Positions 17,465 to 26,729 of a stretch of 64,000 bases of DNA are shown piece after piece. The notes under the pieces are model-generated. The model made no database searches, had not been told where the DNA came from, and saw only the letters and a program-made list of their open reading frames with translations. Position 1 is the first letter of the stretch. The number at the start of each line of letters is the position of its first letter. The DNA is taken from the NCBI RefSeq assembly GCF_031157275.1, contig NZ_JAVIFW010000003.1, positions 62,001 to 126,000 on the forward strand, written 5' to 3'. This DNA comes from Streptomyces sp. LHD-70 (GTDB lineage Bacteria > Actinomycetota > Actinomycetes > Streptomycetales > Streptomycetaceae). A program made the position numbers and the translations under genes.

Positions 17465-19123
17465 ATGTCGAACGCCGAATCACCTGAGCGCCCCCTTTCT
17501 GCGGGCCACCTGATCGTCGCGCAGCTGGAGCGTGAAGGAATCCAGCGGGTGTACGGCGTTCCCGGAGAGTCATTCCTTGACGTTCTCGACGGCCTGCACG
17601 ACTCGCCGATCTCAACGGTGGTGACCCGGCACGAGGGTGGTGCGGGGTTCATGGCGTTGGCGGAGGGGAGGCTGACGGGGTTGCCCGGGGTGGCCATGGT
17701 CACCCGGGGCCCGGGCGCAGCGAACGCCTTCATCGCCGTCCATACCGCGTACCAGGACGCCACGCCGATGATCCTCTTCGTCGGGTTGATCCCGGTGGCC
17801 GATCGCGGACGGGAGGCGTTCCAGGAGTTCGACCTGAGCGGATGGTTCGGCAGCACAGCAAAGAAGGTCGTCATGCTGGACGACCCCGCTGCCGCGTCAC
17901 GAGTCGTCGCTGAGAGCGTCCATACGGCGTGCAGTGGCCGGCCCGGGCCGGTGGTGATCGGCCTTCCCGAGGACGTTCTCACCCAGCCGACGGGCACGTC
18001 CCGCACGGTTCAGCCGCTCGAGGTGCCCCGGCCGCGCGTTGCCGAGGCGGACGTGAAGGAGCTGGTGCACCGGTTGGAGCGCGCGAAGCGGCCCCTCGTT
18101 GTGGTCGGGGGCGAGGGATGGACCGCCGAGAGCGGACAGGAACTCATCCGCTGGACGACGGATCACTCGATCCCCGTCCTCGCCGACTTCCGCGCCTACG
18201 ACGCCGTCCCCCACGACCTCGAGGGTGCGGGGTCGTTCGTCGGCTCCCTCGGATACGGTCGCAGCGACCACGCGGCCCGGCTGCTCGACGAGGCCGACCT
18301 CACGGTCCTTCTCGGTACTCCGCGCGGCGACGTACTCAGCGACGGATACACGCGCGGACTGGACTCGGAGACCGTGCTCGTACTCCCCGGCGACGCACGC
18401 GGCCACTGCGGCCGCATCGACCAGTTCATCGCCGCCCACGCGCCGTCCCTCGCCCTCGATCTCGTCACCACACCTACAGCACCGGATGCCGATGTCGCCT
18501 GGTTCAAGGCCGCAAGGGTGGCCCACGACCGCTTCCGCACTCCCGTCCCCGAATCCGCCGCGGACAGCGCTCACGTCGACCTGACCGCGGTCATGGCTGT
18601 ACTTCGGGAAGAGCTCGCACCCGATGCCGTCATCACCTACGGCGCAGGCAACCATGCCCTGTGGCCTGCCCGTTACCTCTCGCACGGGAGCCCGGCCTCG
18701 CTCATCGCACCACGCAACGGTGCCATGGGCATGGGAATACCGGCCGCCGTAGCCGCTGCACTCACATTCCCCGAACGCGAAGTTGTGTCCGTCGCGGGTG
18801 ACGGCTGCTTCCTGATGAATGGTCAGGAAACGGCCACTGCAGTGGGGTACGGCGCAGCTTTCGTAGCTCTCGTCGTCGACAATGGCTGCTATGCGACGAT
18901 CCGGGAGCACCAGGAGAACGCCTACCCGGACCGTCCGTCGGGCACCCATCTGACCAATCCGGACTTCGCGGCGTGGGCCCGCTCGTACGGCGCCTACGGC
19001 GAAACCGTGCGGTCGGCCGACGACTTCCGCGAGGCATACCGGCGCGCCCGCGCGAGCGGGCTCCCGGCGGTGCTCCACCTGGTCCAGGACCCCGCTGTCC
19101 GCGCGCCGGGGAGCGCAGACTGA
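17465..19123 (+). CDS. Thiamine-diphosphate-dependent enzyme (acetolactate synthase/benzoylformate decarboxylase-like)
   Basis: A 552-residue ThDP enzyme with three domains. The N-terminal Pyr domain has YGVPGESFLDVLDG and the activating Glu in TRHEGGAGFMA. A central sugar-binding-like domain spans about 185-330. The C-terminal PP domain has the ThDP motif GDGCFLMNGQE...VVDNGCY. It would decarboxylate a 2-oxo acid or perform a carboligation. The Gln that follows the Glu in true acetolactate synthases is Gly here. It is divergent from the transporter/RidA/RraA/aldehyde dehydrogenase operon and likely co-functional; a decarboxylation-then-oxidation pair is an economical reading. Confidence 0.85.
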   Translation: MSNAESPERPLSAGHLIVAQLEREGIQRVYGVPGESFLDVLDGLHDSPISTVVTRHEGGAGFMALAEGRLTGLPGVAMVTRGPGAANAFIAVHTAYQDATPMILFVGLIPVADRGREAFQEFDLSGWFGSTAKKVVMLDDPAAASRVVAESVHTACSGRPGPVVIGLPEDVLTQPTGTSRTVQPLEVPRPRVAEADVKELVHRLERAKRPLVVVGGEGWTAESGQELIRWTTDHSIPVLADFRAYDAVPHDLEGAGSFVGSLGYGRSDHAARLLDEADLTVLLGTPRGDVLSDGYTRGLDSETVLVLPGDARGHCGRIDQFIAAHAPSLALDLVTTPTAPDADVAWFKAARVAHDRFRTPVPESAADSAHVDLTAVMAVLREELAPDAVITYGAGNHALWPARYLSHGSPASLIAPRNGAMGMGIPAAVAAALTFPEREVVSVAGDGCFLMNGQETATAVGYGAAFVALVVDNGCYATIREHQENAYPDRPSGTHLTNPDFAAWARSYGAYGETVRSADDFREAYRRARASGLPAVLHLVQDPAVRAPGSAD

Positions 19124-19987
19124 GCCGCGATGTTGCGACCTTCGCCAGCCCGAAGGCGTCCTCGTCGCCGCGCACCATCGCAGTCAGCCACTGGTGAACT
19201 CGCGTACTCGCCCCCGGAGGTGATGGCGATCTTGCAAGGCTGGCGGTGGCCTCAAGTCCTGCGCCGGTCCTCGTGTGGTGGCGCGCGCCGCGCTGTGCCG
19301 AAGCCCGGCCTCGGATCGGTTCCGGGGCCGGGCTGGGGGCTGACAGGCCACGCGTGGTTCGCCGTTGGTGATGGGGCCGTTCAGTTGGTGAGGCATTTCG
19401 CAGCGCTGGCCTGGTCTCGTTCTGCTTGGTCGGCCACCTCTCGCTCGGCTGCGTCGAGTCGTGCCGCCAGGTTGGTCCGTGCTTCGGCGATCGCACCGCT
19501 GGCCAGAAGCTGAGCGAACCTCTTGTGCTCTGCGAAAGCTGCTTCGAAGTCCGCTTCGGTCGCGGTGATGACCAGTCGCAGTTGTCCATCAAGTGCCGGT
19601 GTGCTGCACCGACAGCAAGGAGATGCTGGGAGCCCAGAAGCGCGACTACTTCTGAGGCAGAGCAACTCGCGTACTGAACTCATGAGTTGAAGGAAGGCTG
19701 CGACCCTAACTTTGACGTGGGTCCGACTCTGCGGCGCAGTGCCCTCACGTGCATCGGGCCGGACTCCCGGGCAGAACGCCGGGCCGCCCTCGACACCCTG
19801 GGATGGAGCAGGAACTACCCCGGAACAAGACTGTGTTGGAGGCATGGAAAGCTCATCCGCGCCCTTGGTAACGATCTCCGAGGGCGCGGATTGACGCGTG
19901 TGGCCGACCCTGGTCGGGGGCGACCTCTCGCCGATGCGATACGTGAAAGCAAAACGGGGTCTGCGAGGCGAACCCAGAAGCAGATCC
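19124..19987. other. Long spacer without an intact gene
   Basis: These 864 bases hold no open frame with both a start signal and recognisable family features. The only protein-like piece is the FCD-like fragment at 19381-19587. Codon pattern is irregular and local GC is slightly lower than in the flanking genes, which suggests decayed coding DNA. Confidence 0.5.
19381..19587 (-). pseudogene. Possible C-terminal fragment of a GntR/FCD regulator
   Basis: The minus-strand frame ending at 19381 has a coding-like tail, FEAAFAEHKRFAQLLASGAI followed by EARTNLAARLDAAEREV. This resembles the last helices of FCD effector domains (an EH-x-LL-x-ASG-type segment). Upstream of it the frame turns into arginine/proline-rich non-coding sequence, with no DNA-binding domain. 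It is at best a truncated relic. Confidence 0.3.
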
Positions 19988-21658
19988 CTAGGCCAGTCGG
20001 ATCGGCTTCAGTTCATCGAAGCGGTCGCCGGGGCCAGGGTTGGCGGCGCTGCTCTTGCCGCCCAGTTGGGTCATGACGCCCCAGACGGCGTTCAGGCCGG
20101 TCGTGACGGCGCCTTCGGCCCAGCCACCGGTCCATGACACGTCGTCACCCGCTAGGAAGATGCCGCGGTGGGCGGGGTCGAAGCGGTCTTGCATGAAGTG
20201 GGTGTAGAGGCGTTCCTGGTAGCGGTAGTGGCCGGGCAGGTTGTCGCTGAAAGCGCCCATGAAGTCAGGGTCGTCCTCCCAGGAGATGGTGACGGGCTCG
20301 CCGACGATGTGCGAGGCGATGTCGACGTTCGGGTAGATCTGCTTCAGGGAGTGCAGCATCAGCCGGACGCGCTCCTCGACATCGAGCGGCAGCCACTTCA
20401 ATGCGTCGTCGTTCCAGGTGTACGAAAGGCAGATCAACGCCGGCTTGTCGGGGCCGTCGTCCAGCAGGTATGTGCCACGGGTCAGGCGGTCCGTGAGGGT
20501 TGTGCTGAGCACGTGCTGTCCGGTCTCCGGGTCGATGTCCTTCCAGAAGGGCCGGTCGACCACGACGAACGTCTTGGACGACTGCATGTAGTGCGTGCGC
20601 TCGATGGCAGTCCACAACTGGTGGCTGAACAGCGACTCGTCCGTATCGATTCGGGCGGACAGGAGCCACGACTGGCAGGTGGCGATGACTGCGGGATAGG
20701 CCGACGTTTTTCCCCATCGGTCGGTCACCTCGATATGACGGCCTGGCCCGTCGCCCGTCCGCCTGATCTTCCGCACCGCGCTGAGAGGCGAGCTGCCGTG
20801 CAGAGAGGCGAGGCTGGTCCCGGCCGGCCAGTGCGCCAGGTGCTCAGGGGCGTGCTGCCACAGGAGTTGGGGAAGGCGCTGCGCGCCGCCGAGAATGCGA
20901 TGTTGGTCGTCCTCGGCTCCCACATAGACGACGCGCAAGATCTCGAGCATCGAGTCGGGGAAGTTGGTGTCCCAGCCGCCCGTGCCGAAGCCGACCAGCC
21001 CGAACGCTTCCCGGTACTCGAACGGGAGGGCGGAGAACGCCTTGGACGTGGCGAGGTAGTGCGACAGGGACATGTCGTCCAGTTGCGGCACCAGCTCGTT
21101 CCAGAGCTGCTTGATCGTGCCGTAGTCGCGGTCCGCTATCGCCCGTTGCATGGAGCCGAAGTGGGACCGCTCCACCAGACTGTCGTGCCAGGCAGCAGCG
21201 ACGTCGTGGAACATCTGCGGCAGATCGGCGGCGGACTCGGCGTAGTGCTTGCGTCCGGCGATCTCGATCACGGTGCTGTCGGAGGCCGGGGTGAGGGGGT
21301 TCGGGAACGGCTTTGTGTCGAGGCCGAGCATGCCGATGTAGTGGAAGAGGGCGCGAGCGGACCGGGGGAACCGCATGCCTCCCAGGTCTGCCACCGGATG
21401 GTCGGTGCCCGCCTGACGTGCGCCACGCATCCGACCGCCGAGCTGGGCGGACTCGTAAACGACCGGTTTGAGGCCGAGCTTCATCAGCTCGTACGCGGCG
21501 ACCAGACCGGACATGCCGGCGCCGACGACGGCGATCTCCGTGCCGTGGTGCTCGGGCGGGATCCAGCCGAGCCCGTCGGGGTGGGCCAGGTACTCGTCGT
21601 AGGGGAAGGGGAAGTCCGGGATCAGCATGCTGATCCCGCTGTGCGGGGGCGTGTTCAC
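19988..21658 (-). CDS. Flavin-dependent amino-acid 2-monooxygenase (lysine 2-monooxygenase DavB-like)
   Basis: A 556-residue FAD enzyme. The dinucleotide motif GAGMSG is at 46-51. Other landmarks are LADLGGMRFPRSARALFHYIG-type residues (LGGMRFPRSA), KPFPNPLTPASDSTVIE, FGTGGWDTNFPDSMLEI, SSKTFVVVDRPFWKD and the C-terminal GDDVSWTGGWAEGAV. These match lysine 2-monooxygenase (DavB) much more closely than the related tryptophan monooxygenase IaaM. The family oxidatively decarboxylates an amino acid to the amide one carbon shorter. The next upstream gene is a nitrilase-type amidase, the expected partner. The substrate could be lysine, arginine or a related amino acid; sequence alone does not decide. 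Start GTG 21658. Confidence 0.85.
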   Translation of the reverse strand: MNTPPHSGISMLIPDFPFPYDEYLAHPDGLGWIPPEHHGTEIAVVGAGMSGLVAAYELMKLGLKPVVYESAQLGGRMRGARQAGTDHPVADLGGMRFPRSARALFHYIGMLGLDTKPFPNPLTPASDSTVIEIAGRKHYAESAADLPQMFHDVAAAWHDSLVERSHFGSMQRAIADRDYGTIKQLWNELVPQLDDMSLSHYLATSKAFSALPFEYREAFGLVGFGTGGWDTNFPDSMLEILRVVYVGAEDDQHRILGGAQRLPQLLWQHAPEHLAHWPAGTSLASLHGSSPLSAVRKIRRTGDGPGRHIEVTDRWGKTSAYPAVIATCQSWLLSARIDTDESLFSHQLWTAIERTHYMQSSKTFVVVDRPFWKDIDPETGQHVLSTTLTDRLTRGTYLLDDGPDKPALICLSYTWNDDALKWLPLDVEERVRLMLHSLKQIYPNVDIASHIVGEPVTISWEDDPDFMGAFSDNLPGHYRYQERLYTHFMQDRFDPAHRGIFLAGDDVSWTGGWAEGAVTTGLNAVWGVMTQLGGKSSAANPGPGDRFDELKPIRLA

Positions 21659-21754
21659 GGGCTGTCCTGAAGGTTCGTGCCGGGGACGGCCCGGCGCGGA
21701 TCGGTTGTGCGAGAGAGGTCGTACGGAATGAAGGGGCGTTCTGAGACGTGGCGG

Positions 21755-22546
21755 TCAGCCGCGCCGGGAGAGGTAGTCGGTGTCGTGGCGCGCCGCGCGC
21801 AGAATGTGCCGGCTTACCTCGCCCACCACGAGTGCCTCACCGGACTCACCAGCCGCGACGCGTTTCCCATACGGGTCGCTGAGGCAGCTCAGTCCGGCGA
21901 AAGTGGGCCCGGCGTGGTTGGCGTATGCGATGAAGATCTGGCTCTCGAGTGCCCGCGTCGGCACCACCATGCCCGGCACGAGCCGGGTGTCGAACGGCGC
22001 GGGCCGACCGTCGACGGGCACCCGCAGCGGCACCGCCGTCGGTACGCACAGCAGCTCGGCGCCGGACAGCGCCACGTCACGGACGAACTCGGGGAACTCC
22101 ACGTCGAAGCAGATGCCGAGCGCCACGCGGACGCCCCGCAGTTCAACGACCTGAGGCCGTAGCCTGCCGGGCGTGAAGAACGCGTTCTCCGCAGCCCCGA
22201 AGAGATGGGCCTTGTGGTACCTGCTCAGTTCCCGCCCGTTGCGGTCGAAGAGCGAGGCGCTGATGAAGCGTTCACCATCCTGGTGGTCGACGGTGGACGC
22301 CACGATCGCCACCCCAGCAGACCGCGCCACGGCCGCGAGCTGCTCCCGGTGACGGGAGCCGTCGTCGTCGGCTACGGCCGCCGGGCCGTAGCCGCTGGCG
22401 AACAGCTCCGGTGTCACCAGAAGCTCTGCACCGCGAGCGGTCGCCCGATGCGCGAATTTCTCGACAGTCGCCAGGTTGCGGCTGGCGTCGCCGACGATGC
22501 CGGTCGCCTGCATCACGGCCACCCGCACGGCTCCGGGCTCAGTCAT
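21755..22546 (-). CDS. Nitrilase-superfamily amidase (5-aminovaleramidase DavA-like)
   Basis: A 263-residue carbon-nitrogen hydrolase with the complete catalytic triad: Glu47 (VTPELFASGY), Lys112 (YHKAHLFG) and Cys146 (GICFDVEFPE). Length and layout fit DavA and 4-guanidinobutyramide hydrolases. It would hydrolyse the amide produced by the monooxygenase encoded 96 bases downstream to the free acid plus ammonia. Its ATG at 22546 overlaps the M20 hydrolase stop by 8 bases, so permease, M20 hydrolase, amidase and monooxygenase form one minus-strand operon. Confidence 0.85.
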   Translation of the reverse strand: MTEPGAVRVAVMQATGIVGDASRNLATVEKFAHRATARGAELLVTPELFASGYGPAAVADDDGSRHREQLAAVARSAGVAIVASTVDHQDGERFISASLFDRNGRELSRYHKAHLFGAAENAFFTPGRLRPQVVELRGVRVALGICFDVEFPEFVRDVALSGAELLCVPTAVPLRVPVDGRPAPFDTRLVPGMVVPTRALESQIFIAYANHAGPTFAGLSCLSDPYGKRVAAGESGEALVVGEVSRHILRAARHDTDYLSRRG

Positions 22547-23798
22547 CTAGCGCACCCTCGCACAGCCGCCGGACCACCTCGGTCAGCACGTCGACTCCGG
22601 AGCACAGGTCGCCGTCCTCGGTGAACTCGCCCTCGTTGTGGCTGATCCCGTCCTGGCTCGGGACGAACAACATGACCGTCGGCACGACGTCGTTCATGTT
22701 GATGGAGTCGTGTCCGGCCAGCGTGTACACGGGCCGGCTGGTGAGACCGAGGGAGTCGGCACACTCACGCGCCAGGTCCACACCGGCTGCCGGGTACGGA
22801 CGGACACCCCAGGCATGAGCTCCGCGTACCTCGACCCGGACGTCGGCCTCGTCTTCAATGAGCTTGATGCCGTCGTCCAGCAGCTGCTTGGCCTCGGCGA
22901 GGATGTCCTCGTCGGCGGAGCGGAGATCCATGGTGAGATCGACCCGACGGGGAACGACGACGGGGGAGTTGGGCAGCACGGTGAGCTGTCCGACGGAGGT
23001 GTGGAGAGCGCCGGCGGGGTAGTGGTCGGCCAGCTGGCGCAGCAGCACCACCAGGCGGGAGGCCCCGAGCAGGGCGTCGCGGCGGTCGGCGATGACCGTG
23101 GACCCGGTGTGCGCCTGCTCGCCGTGCACGGTGACGGTGAACTTCTCCGCTGCCCAGCAGGAATGCACGAGCCCGATCGTGGTGCCGGAATCCTCGAGCG
23201 ACCGACCCTGCTCGATGTGGATCTCCGCGCACGCGGCGGGCACCGGCCCGGTCCCCGACCCGGAGTGCCCGATGGCGCCGAGGGCATCGGCGACCGTCAC
23301 GCCCGCCGCGTCCCGCGTGCTGAGGGCGTCCACCGCGGTCATCTTCCCGGTGAAGACCGAGCTGCCCATCATGGACGGGGCGAACCGGGAACCCTCTTCG
23401 TTGAACCAGTCCACAATGGCCAGGTTGTACTTCGGCCGATGACCGGGATCGTGGCCCTCGGCTAGCCGTCGGCCCGCATGCAGGGCTGCTGCGACCCCGT
23501 ATGCCCCATCGAACTTGCCGGCGAGGGGCTGACTGTCGAGGTGGGAGCCGACCAGCACGTAGGGCGCACCGGGGTTCCACTCCAAGAGGCCGAAGATGTT
23601 TCCGATCGCGTCGACCTCGACCGTGAAGCCGTACTGGTTCAACAAGCTGGTGAACCAGGCCCGTGACTGGGCGTCGGCGACGGTCGCGGCCTGCCGGTCG
23701 ACGCCTCCTCCGGGTGTCTCGCCGATCGCGCTGAGCGAGCGGAAGTCACGCAGGAACAGGTCTGCGTCGGAGCCCGTGGTGGTGTGCTTGAGGGTCAT
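22539..23798 (-). CDS. M20-family hydrolase, second copy (carbamoylase/ureidase type)
   Basis: A 419-residue paralogue of the protein at 6420-7706, sharing TPGGGVDRQAAT, GSHLDSQPLAGKFDGAYGV, WFNEEGSRFAPSMMGS, HIEQGRSLE and AGHDSINMNDVVPT. Metal-binding His/Asp and the catalytic Glu pair are intact. ATG 23798 follows GAGGAGG; the much longer open frame to 24869 is a shadow of the permease. In this operon it may remove a carbamoyl or ureido group from the product of the monooxygenase-amidase pair, which would fit a citrulline- or arginine-derived substrate better than lysine. That is speculative. Confidence 0.87.
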   Translation of the reverse strand: MTLKHTTTGSDADLFLRDFRSLSAIGETPGGGVDRQAATVADAQSRAWFTSLLNQYGFTVEVDAIGNIFGLLEWNPGAPYVLVGSHLDSQPLAGKFDGAYGVAAALHAGRRLAEGHDPGHRPKYNLAIVDWFNEEGSRFAPSMMGSSVFTGKMTAVDALSTRDAAGVTVADALGAIGHSGSGTGPVPAACAEIHIEQGRSLEDSGTTIGLVHSCWAAEKFTVTVHGEQAHTGSTVIADRRDALLGASRLVVLLRQLADHYPAGALHTSVGQLTVLPNSPVVVPRRVDLTMDLRSADEDILAEAKQLLDDGIKLIEDEADVRVEVRGAHAWGVRPYPAAGVDLARECADSLGLTSRPVYTLAGHDSINMNDVVPTVMLFVPSQDGISHNEGEFTEDGDLCSGVDVLTEVVRRLCEGALDD

Positions 23799-23824
23799 GT
23801 CTGCCTCCTCAGGAGAGAGTCTGG

Positions 23825-25288
23825 TCAAGGGAGTTCGGAGGGCCTCGGCGCGGAGGACCGGGCCCGGTCCTCCGCGAGGGCGAGGACGCGGCCGCGTACG
23901 CAGTACCAACCGAGAACGAGAGCGGGGACGATGAAGATCAGCGTGCCGATGGTGTAGGTCCCGACCGGGTAGTCGAAGACCATGAGGACGAGGACCCCGA
24001 AGAGGAACAGAAGCGTGAGGTAAGACGTCCAGGGGGCGCCGAACAGGCGGAACGCGGGTCGGGCCACCTTGCCCTGCTGGGACCAGCGATACAGCCGCAG
24101 TTGACAGAGGACGATCGTCGCCCACGTACAAAGGATCGCCAGGGCAGTCGCGTTGATCGCGATCTCGAATGCTTGCTCCGGGACGATTGCATTGAGCCCC
24201 ACTCCGAGGAGCGCGAGCACTGCTGTGAAGAGGACCCCGCCGTACGGCACGCCCTGACGGCTGAGGCGGCCCATGAAGCGGGGAGCGGTGCCGGTGCGGG
24301 CCATCGAACGGTAGATGCGTCCCGTGGAGTACAGCCCCGCGTTCAGGCTGGACAGCGCCGCAGTGAGTACCACCAGATTCATCGCCCCGCCGGCTCCGGG
24401 GACACCGAGCTTGGTGAACACCGTGACGAACGGCGACTCGTTGGCCTGGTAGGAGTCGTACGGCAGCAGAAGTGCGAGCAGAACGGTCGAGCCGACATAG
24501 AACACCGCGATCCGCAGGATGACGGCGTTGACTGCGCGCGGCATCACCTTGGCCGGGTTCTTCGTCTCCCCGGCCGTGACGCCGATCAGGTCGATGCCGG
24601 CGTAGGCGAAAACGATGCCTTGCACGACGATCACCACGGGGAGGATTCCATTCGGCAGGATGCCGCCGTGCTCGGTCAGCACCGACACGCCCGTGCTCTG
24701 GCCGTCCGCCGGGAAGCCGGCGGCGAGGATGACGCCTCCGACGACGAGGAAGATGGCGATCGCCACCACCTTCACCAGGGCGAACCAGAACTCCAGCTCG
24801 CCGAAGAGGCGAACGGAGACGAGGTTGGCGCACGTCACGACGAGCAGTGCGGTGAGAGCAAGCAGCCATTGCGGGACGCTGGTCAGTGCCGGCCAGAAAT
24901 GGAAATAGGTGGCGACCGCGGTGATGTCGACTATGGCAGTGAGCGCCCAGGATATCGAGTAGACCCAGCCGGATACGAAGGCGGCCTTCTCGCCGAAGAA
25001 TTCACGCGCGTAGGAAACGAAAGAACCAGAATTTGGGCGATGAACAACCAACTCGCCTAGGGCCCGGAGGATGAAGAAGGCGAAGACCCCGCAGAGAGCG
25101 TAGACGATGGCCAGCGCCGGGCCTGCCGAGGCAAGTCGTCCCCCCGCTCCCAGGAAGAGTCCTGTACCGATCGCGCCCCCGATACCGATCATTTGTATCT
25201 GGCGGTGCGACAACCCCTTCTGGTATTCGGGTTCTTCGCTGTCGGAGCCTCTCGGTCGTGCTGTGTCCGTGCCCGTTTCCACAGCCAC
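23825..25288 (-). CDS. Amino-acid permease (APC superfamily, AAT family)
   Basis: A 487-residue, 12-segment amino-acid:H+ symporter. The N-terminal [20 protein letters not shown] motif is diagnostic of the GabP/AnsP/LysP/AroP family, followed by [20 protein letters not shown] and [13 protein letters not shown]. The GTG start at 25288 has AAGGAGG 6 bases upstream; the frame open to 25597 is rejected. It is first in the operon with the M20 hydrolase, amidase and monooxygenase, and therefore probably imports the amino acid that they degrade. A PucR regulator is divergent. Confidence 0.92.
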   Translation of the reverse strand: MAVETGTDTARPRGSDSEEPEYQKGLSHRQIQMIGIGGAIGTGLFLGAGGRLASAGPALAIVYALCGVFAFFILRALGELVVHRPNSGSFVSYAREFFGEKAAFVSGWVYSISWALTAIVDITAVATYFHFWPALTSVPQWLLALTALLVVTCANLVSVRLFGELEFWFALVKVVAIAIFLVVGGVILAAGFPADGQSTGVSVLTEHGGILPNGILPVVIVVQGIVFAYAGIDLIGVTAGETKNPAKVMPRAVNAVILRIAVFYVGSTVLLALLLPYDSYQANESPFVTVFTKLGVPGAGGAMNLVVLTAALSSLNAGLYSTGRIYRSMARTGTAPRFMGRLSRQGVPYGGVLFTAVLALLGVGLNAIVPEQAFEIAINATALAILCTWATIVLCQLRLYRWSQQGKVARPAFRLFGAPWTSYLTLLFLFGVLVLMVFDYPVGTYTIGTLIFIVPALVLGWYCVRGRVLALAEDRARSSAPRPSELP

Positions 25289-25505
25289 GAGTGCCTCCTT
25301 GTGTCGCCGTTGAACTGGGTGCGAACGGAAGGTTGCCAGCGGCCGTGTGAACCGACAATGAAATGCTGCACCGTGCGCGGAGCCAAAAATTAGGCGCATG
25401 CACAAAACTGCGGCGGGCGATCTCAGAGATGAGGGGTGATGTCCGCGCGTGCGAGCGGCGACGTAATATTTCGAGGCCCTGGGCGCCCATGGGAAGGAGA
25501 CGTGC

Positions 25506-26672
25506 GTGACCGATGAGGACGAACGGCGATGGGACGGCCTCATCGAGCAGACGCGCGGTCGTTTGGGTGCGATGGTGGAACAGTTCCTCGCTCGCACGAT
25601 GGCGGACCCGTCCTATGCCGATTCCGAACTGACGGCAGAGGATTTGCGCCGGGCGAGTGTGGAGTCGTTCACGGCGCTACTGGACAGTCTGTCTTCGGAC
25701 GGGACCACTAATGGGCTCGCCGTCATCGCCGAATCGCTGGGCACCCGGCGCGCCCGACAGGCCGTTCCGCTGGACAGCCTGCTTCGCGCTGTCCGGTTGG
25801 ACGCGACTGTGCTGTGGGAGCACCTGGCGGAGCCGTCGTCCGGGGTTGACCCGACTCTGCTCGTTCGCAACGCCGGACGGGTGTGGGGCACGGTGGACGA
25901 GTTCGTGCTGCATGTGCAGGACGCCTATCTCGCGGAACAACTGGCCATCGAACAGGCCAACGCCGATCTCCAAAGGCAGTACCTGTCCCAGCTGTTCGCG
26001 GCGACAAGGCCGACCGAGGCCGCCCTGGAGCGCATCGCCGGGGCGCTGCGCATCTCTCTGTCCGGAAATTTCTGCGTGGCCGCGGTCTCCCGTGACGACG
26101 GAGCAGTGGTGCGCCGGCGGATCCGCGGCAAGGCGCGGAGCGCGCATGCCTTCTTCGCCTACGACATGGGCCATCACACGCTGTTCGTCTGGCCGACAAC
26201 CGAGGCTGCCCTGAGACGGCTGGTGGCCCCTGCGAAAGAACTCTTCGCCGACATGGCTGTCGCGGTCGCACCCGTGGCACGAGGGCTGGCGCGGGTGAGG
26301 GAGTCCGCTGCGGCTGCCCGAGAGATCATGATCGACCTACCGATGGACAGCTCGGGCGTGGCCACCTTGTCGGATCGGTGGCGGTCGGTCACTCGGCACC
26401 TTCTCGCCGGTGTGGGTTGCGACTTGGGCCAGATCGTCTTCCCACACCTGGAGAATTGCACGGATCTCGAGCGCAGGAAGATCTTGGAAACAGTCAGCAC
26501 CTACCTGGACTCCGGGAGCTTGGGGGAGACGGGGCGGGTTCTGCACTGTCATCGCAACACTGTTCTGAATCGGCTGAATGCCTTCGAGAGGTACACAGGG
26601 CTGGACGTGCAGCGTCCCTACGACGCTGCGGCCGTGATCATCGCTCTGGAGAAGCACGGAGCACGGCCCTGA
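25506..26672 (+). CDS. PucR/CdaR-family transcriptional regulator 3
   Basis: A 388-residue third paralogue of the PucR regulators at 10093 and 12006. The C-terminal helix-turn-helix [18 protein letters not shown] is clear, and the N-terminal region has [24 protein letters not shown], in line with the other two. The GTG at 25506 is preceded by AAGGAG. Divergent from the permease-M20-amidase-monooxygenase operon across 217 bases, it is the obvious candidate regulator, probably responding to the amino acid or its acid product. Confidence 0.88.
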   Translation: MTDEDERRWDGLIEQTRGRLGAMVEQFLARTMADPSYADSELTAEDLRRASVESFTALLDSLSSDGTTNGLAVIAESLGTRRARQAVPLDSLLRAVRLDATVLWEHLAEPSSGVDPTLLVRNAGRVWGTVDEFVLHVQDAYLAEQLAIEQANADLQRQYLSQLFAATRPTEAALERIAGALRISLSGNFCVAAVSRDDGAVVRRRIRGKARSAHAFFAYDMGHHTLFVWPTTEAALRRLVAPAKELFADMAVAVAPVARGLARVRESAAAAREIMIDLPMDSSGVATLSDRWRSVTRHLLAGVGCDLGQIVFPHLENCTDLERRKILETVSTYLDSGSLGETGRVLHCHRNTVLNRLNAFERYTGLDVQRPYDAAAVIIALEKHGARP

Positions 26673-26729
26673 CGGACGAAGCTGAGGAAGTCTAGGAGGG
26701 ATTGCTTCCGGTGCCGGTTGCGCTGTTTT

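Noticed and set aside
19124..19380. Short frames on both strands considered as a small gene or insertion-sequence fragment.
   Set aside because: No start signals, no inverted repeats with target duplication and no recognisable motifs.
19988..21658. Tryptophan 2-monooxygenase (auxin pathway) as the identity of the flavoenzyme.
   Set aside because: Motifs such as DFPFPYDEYL, KPFPNPLTPAS and SSKTFVVVDRPFWKD match lysine 2-monooxygenase far better, and the adjacent amidase is nitrilase-type, not the amidase-signature type used with IaaM.
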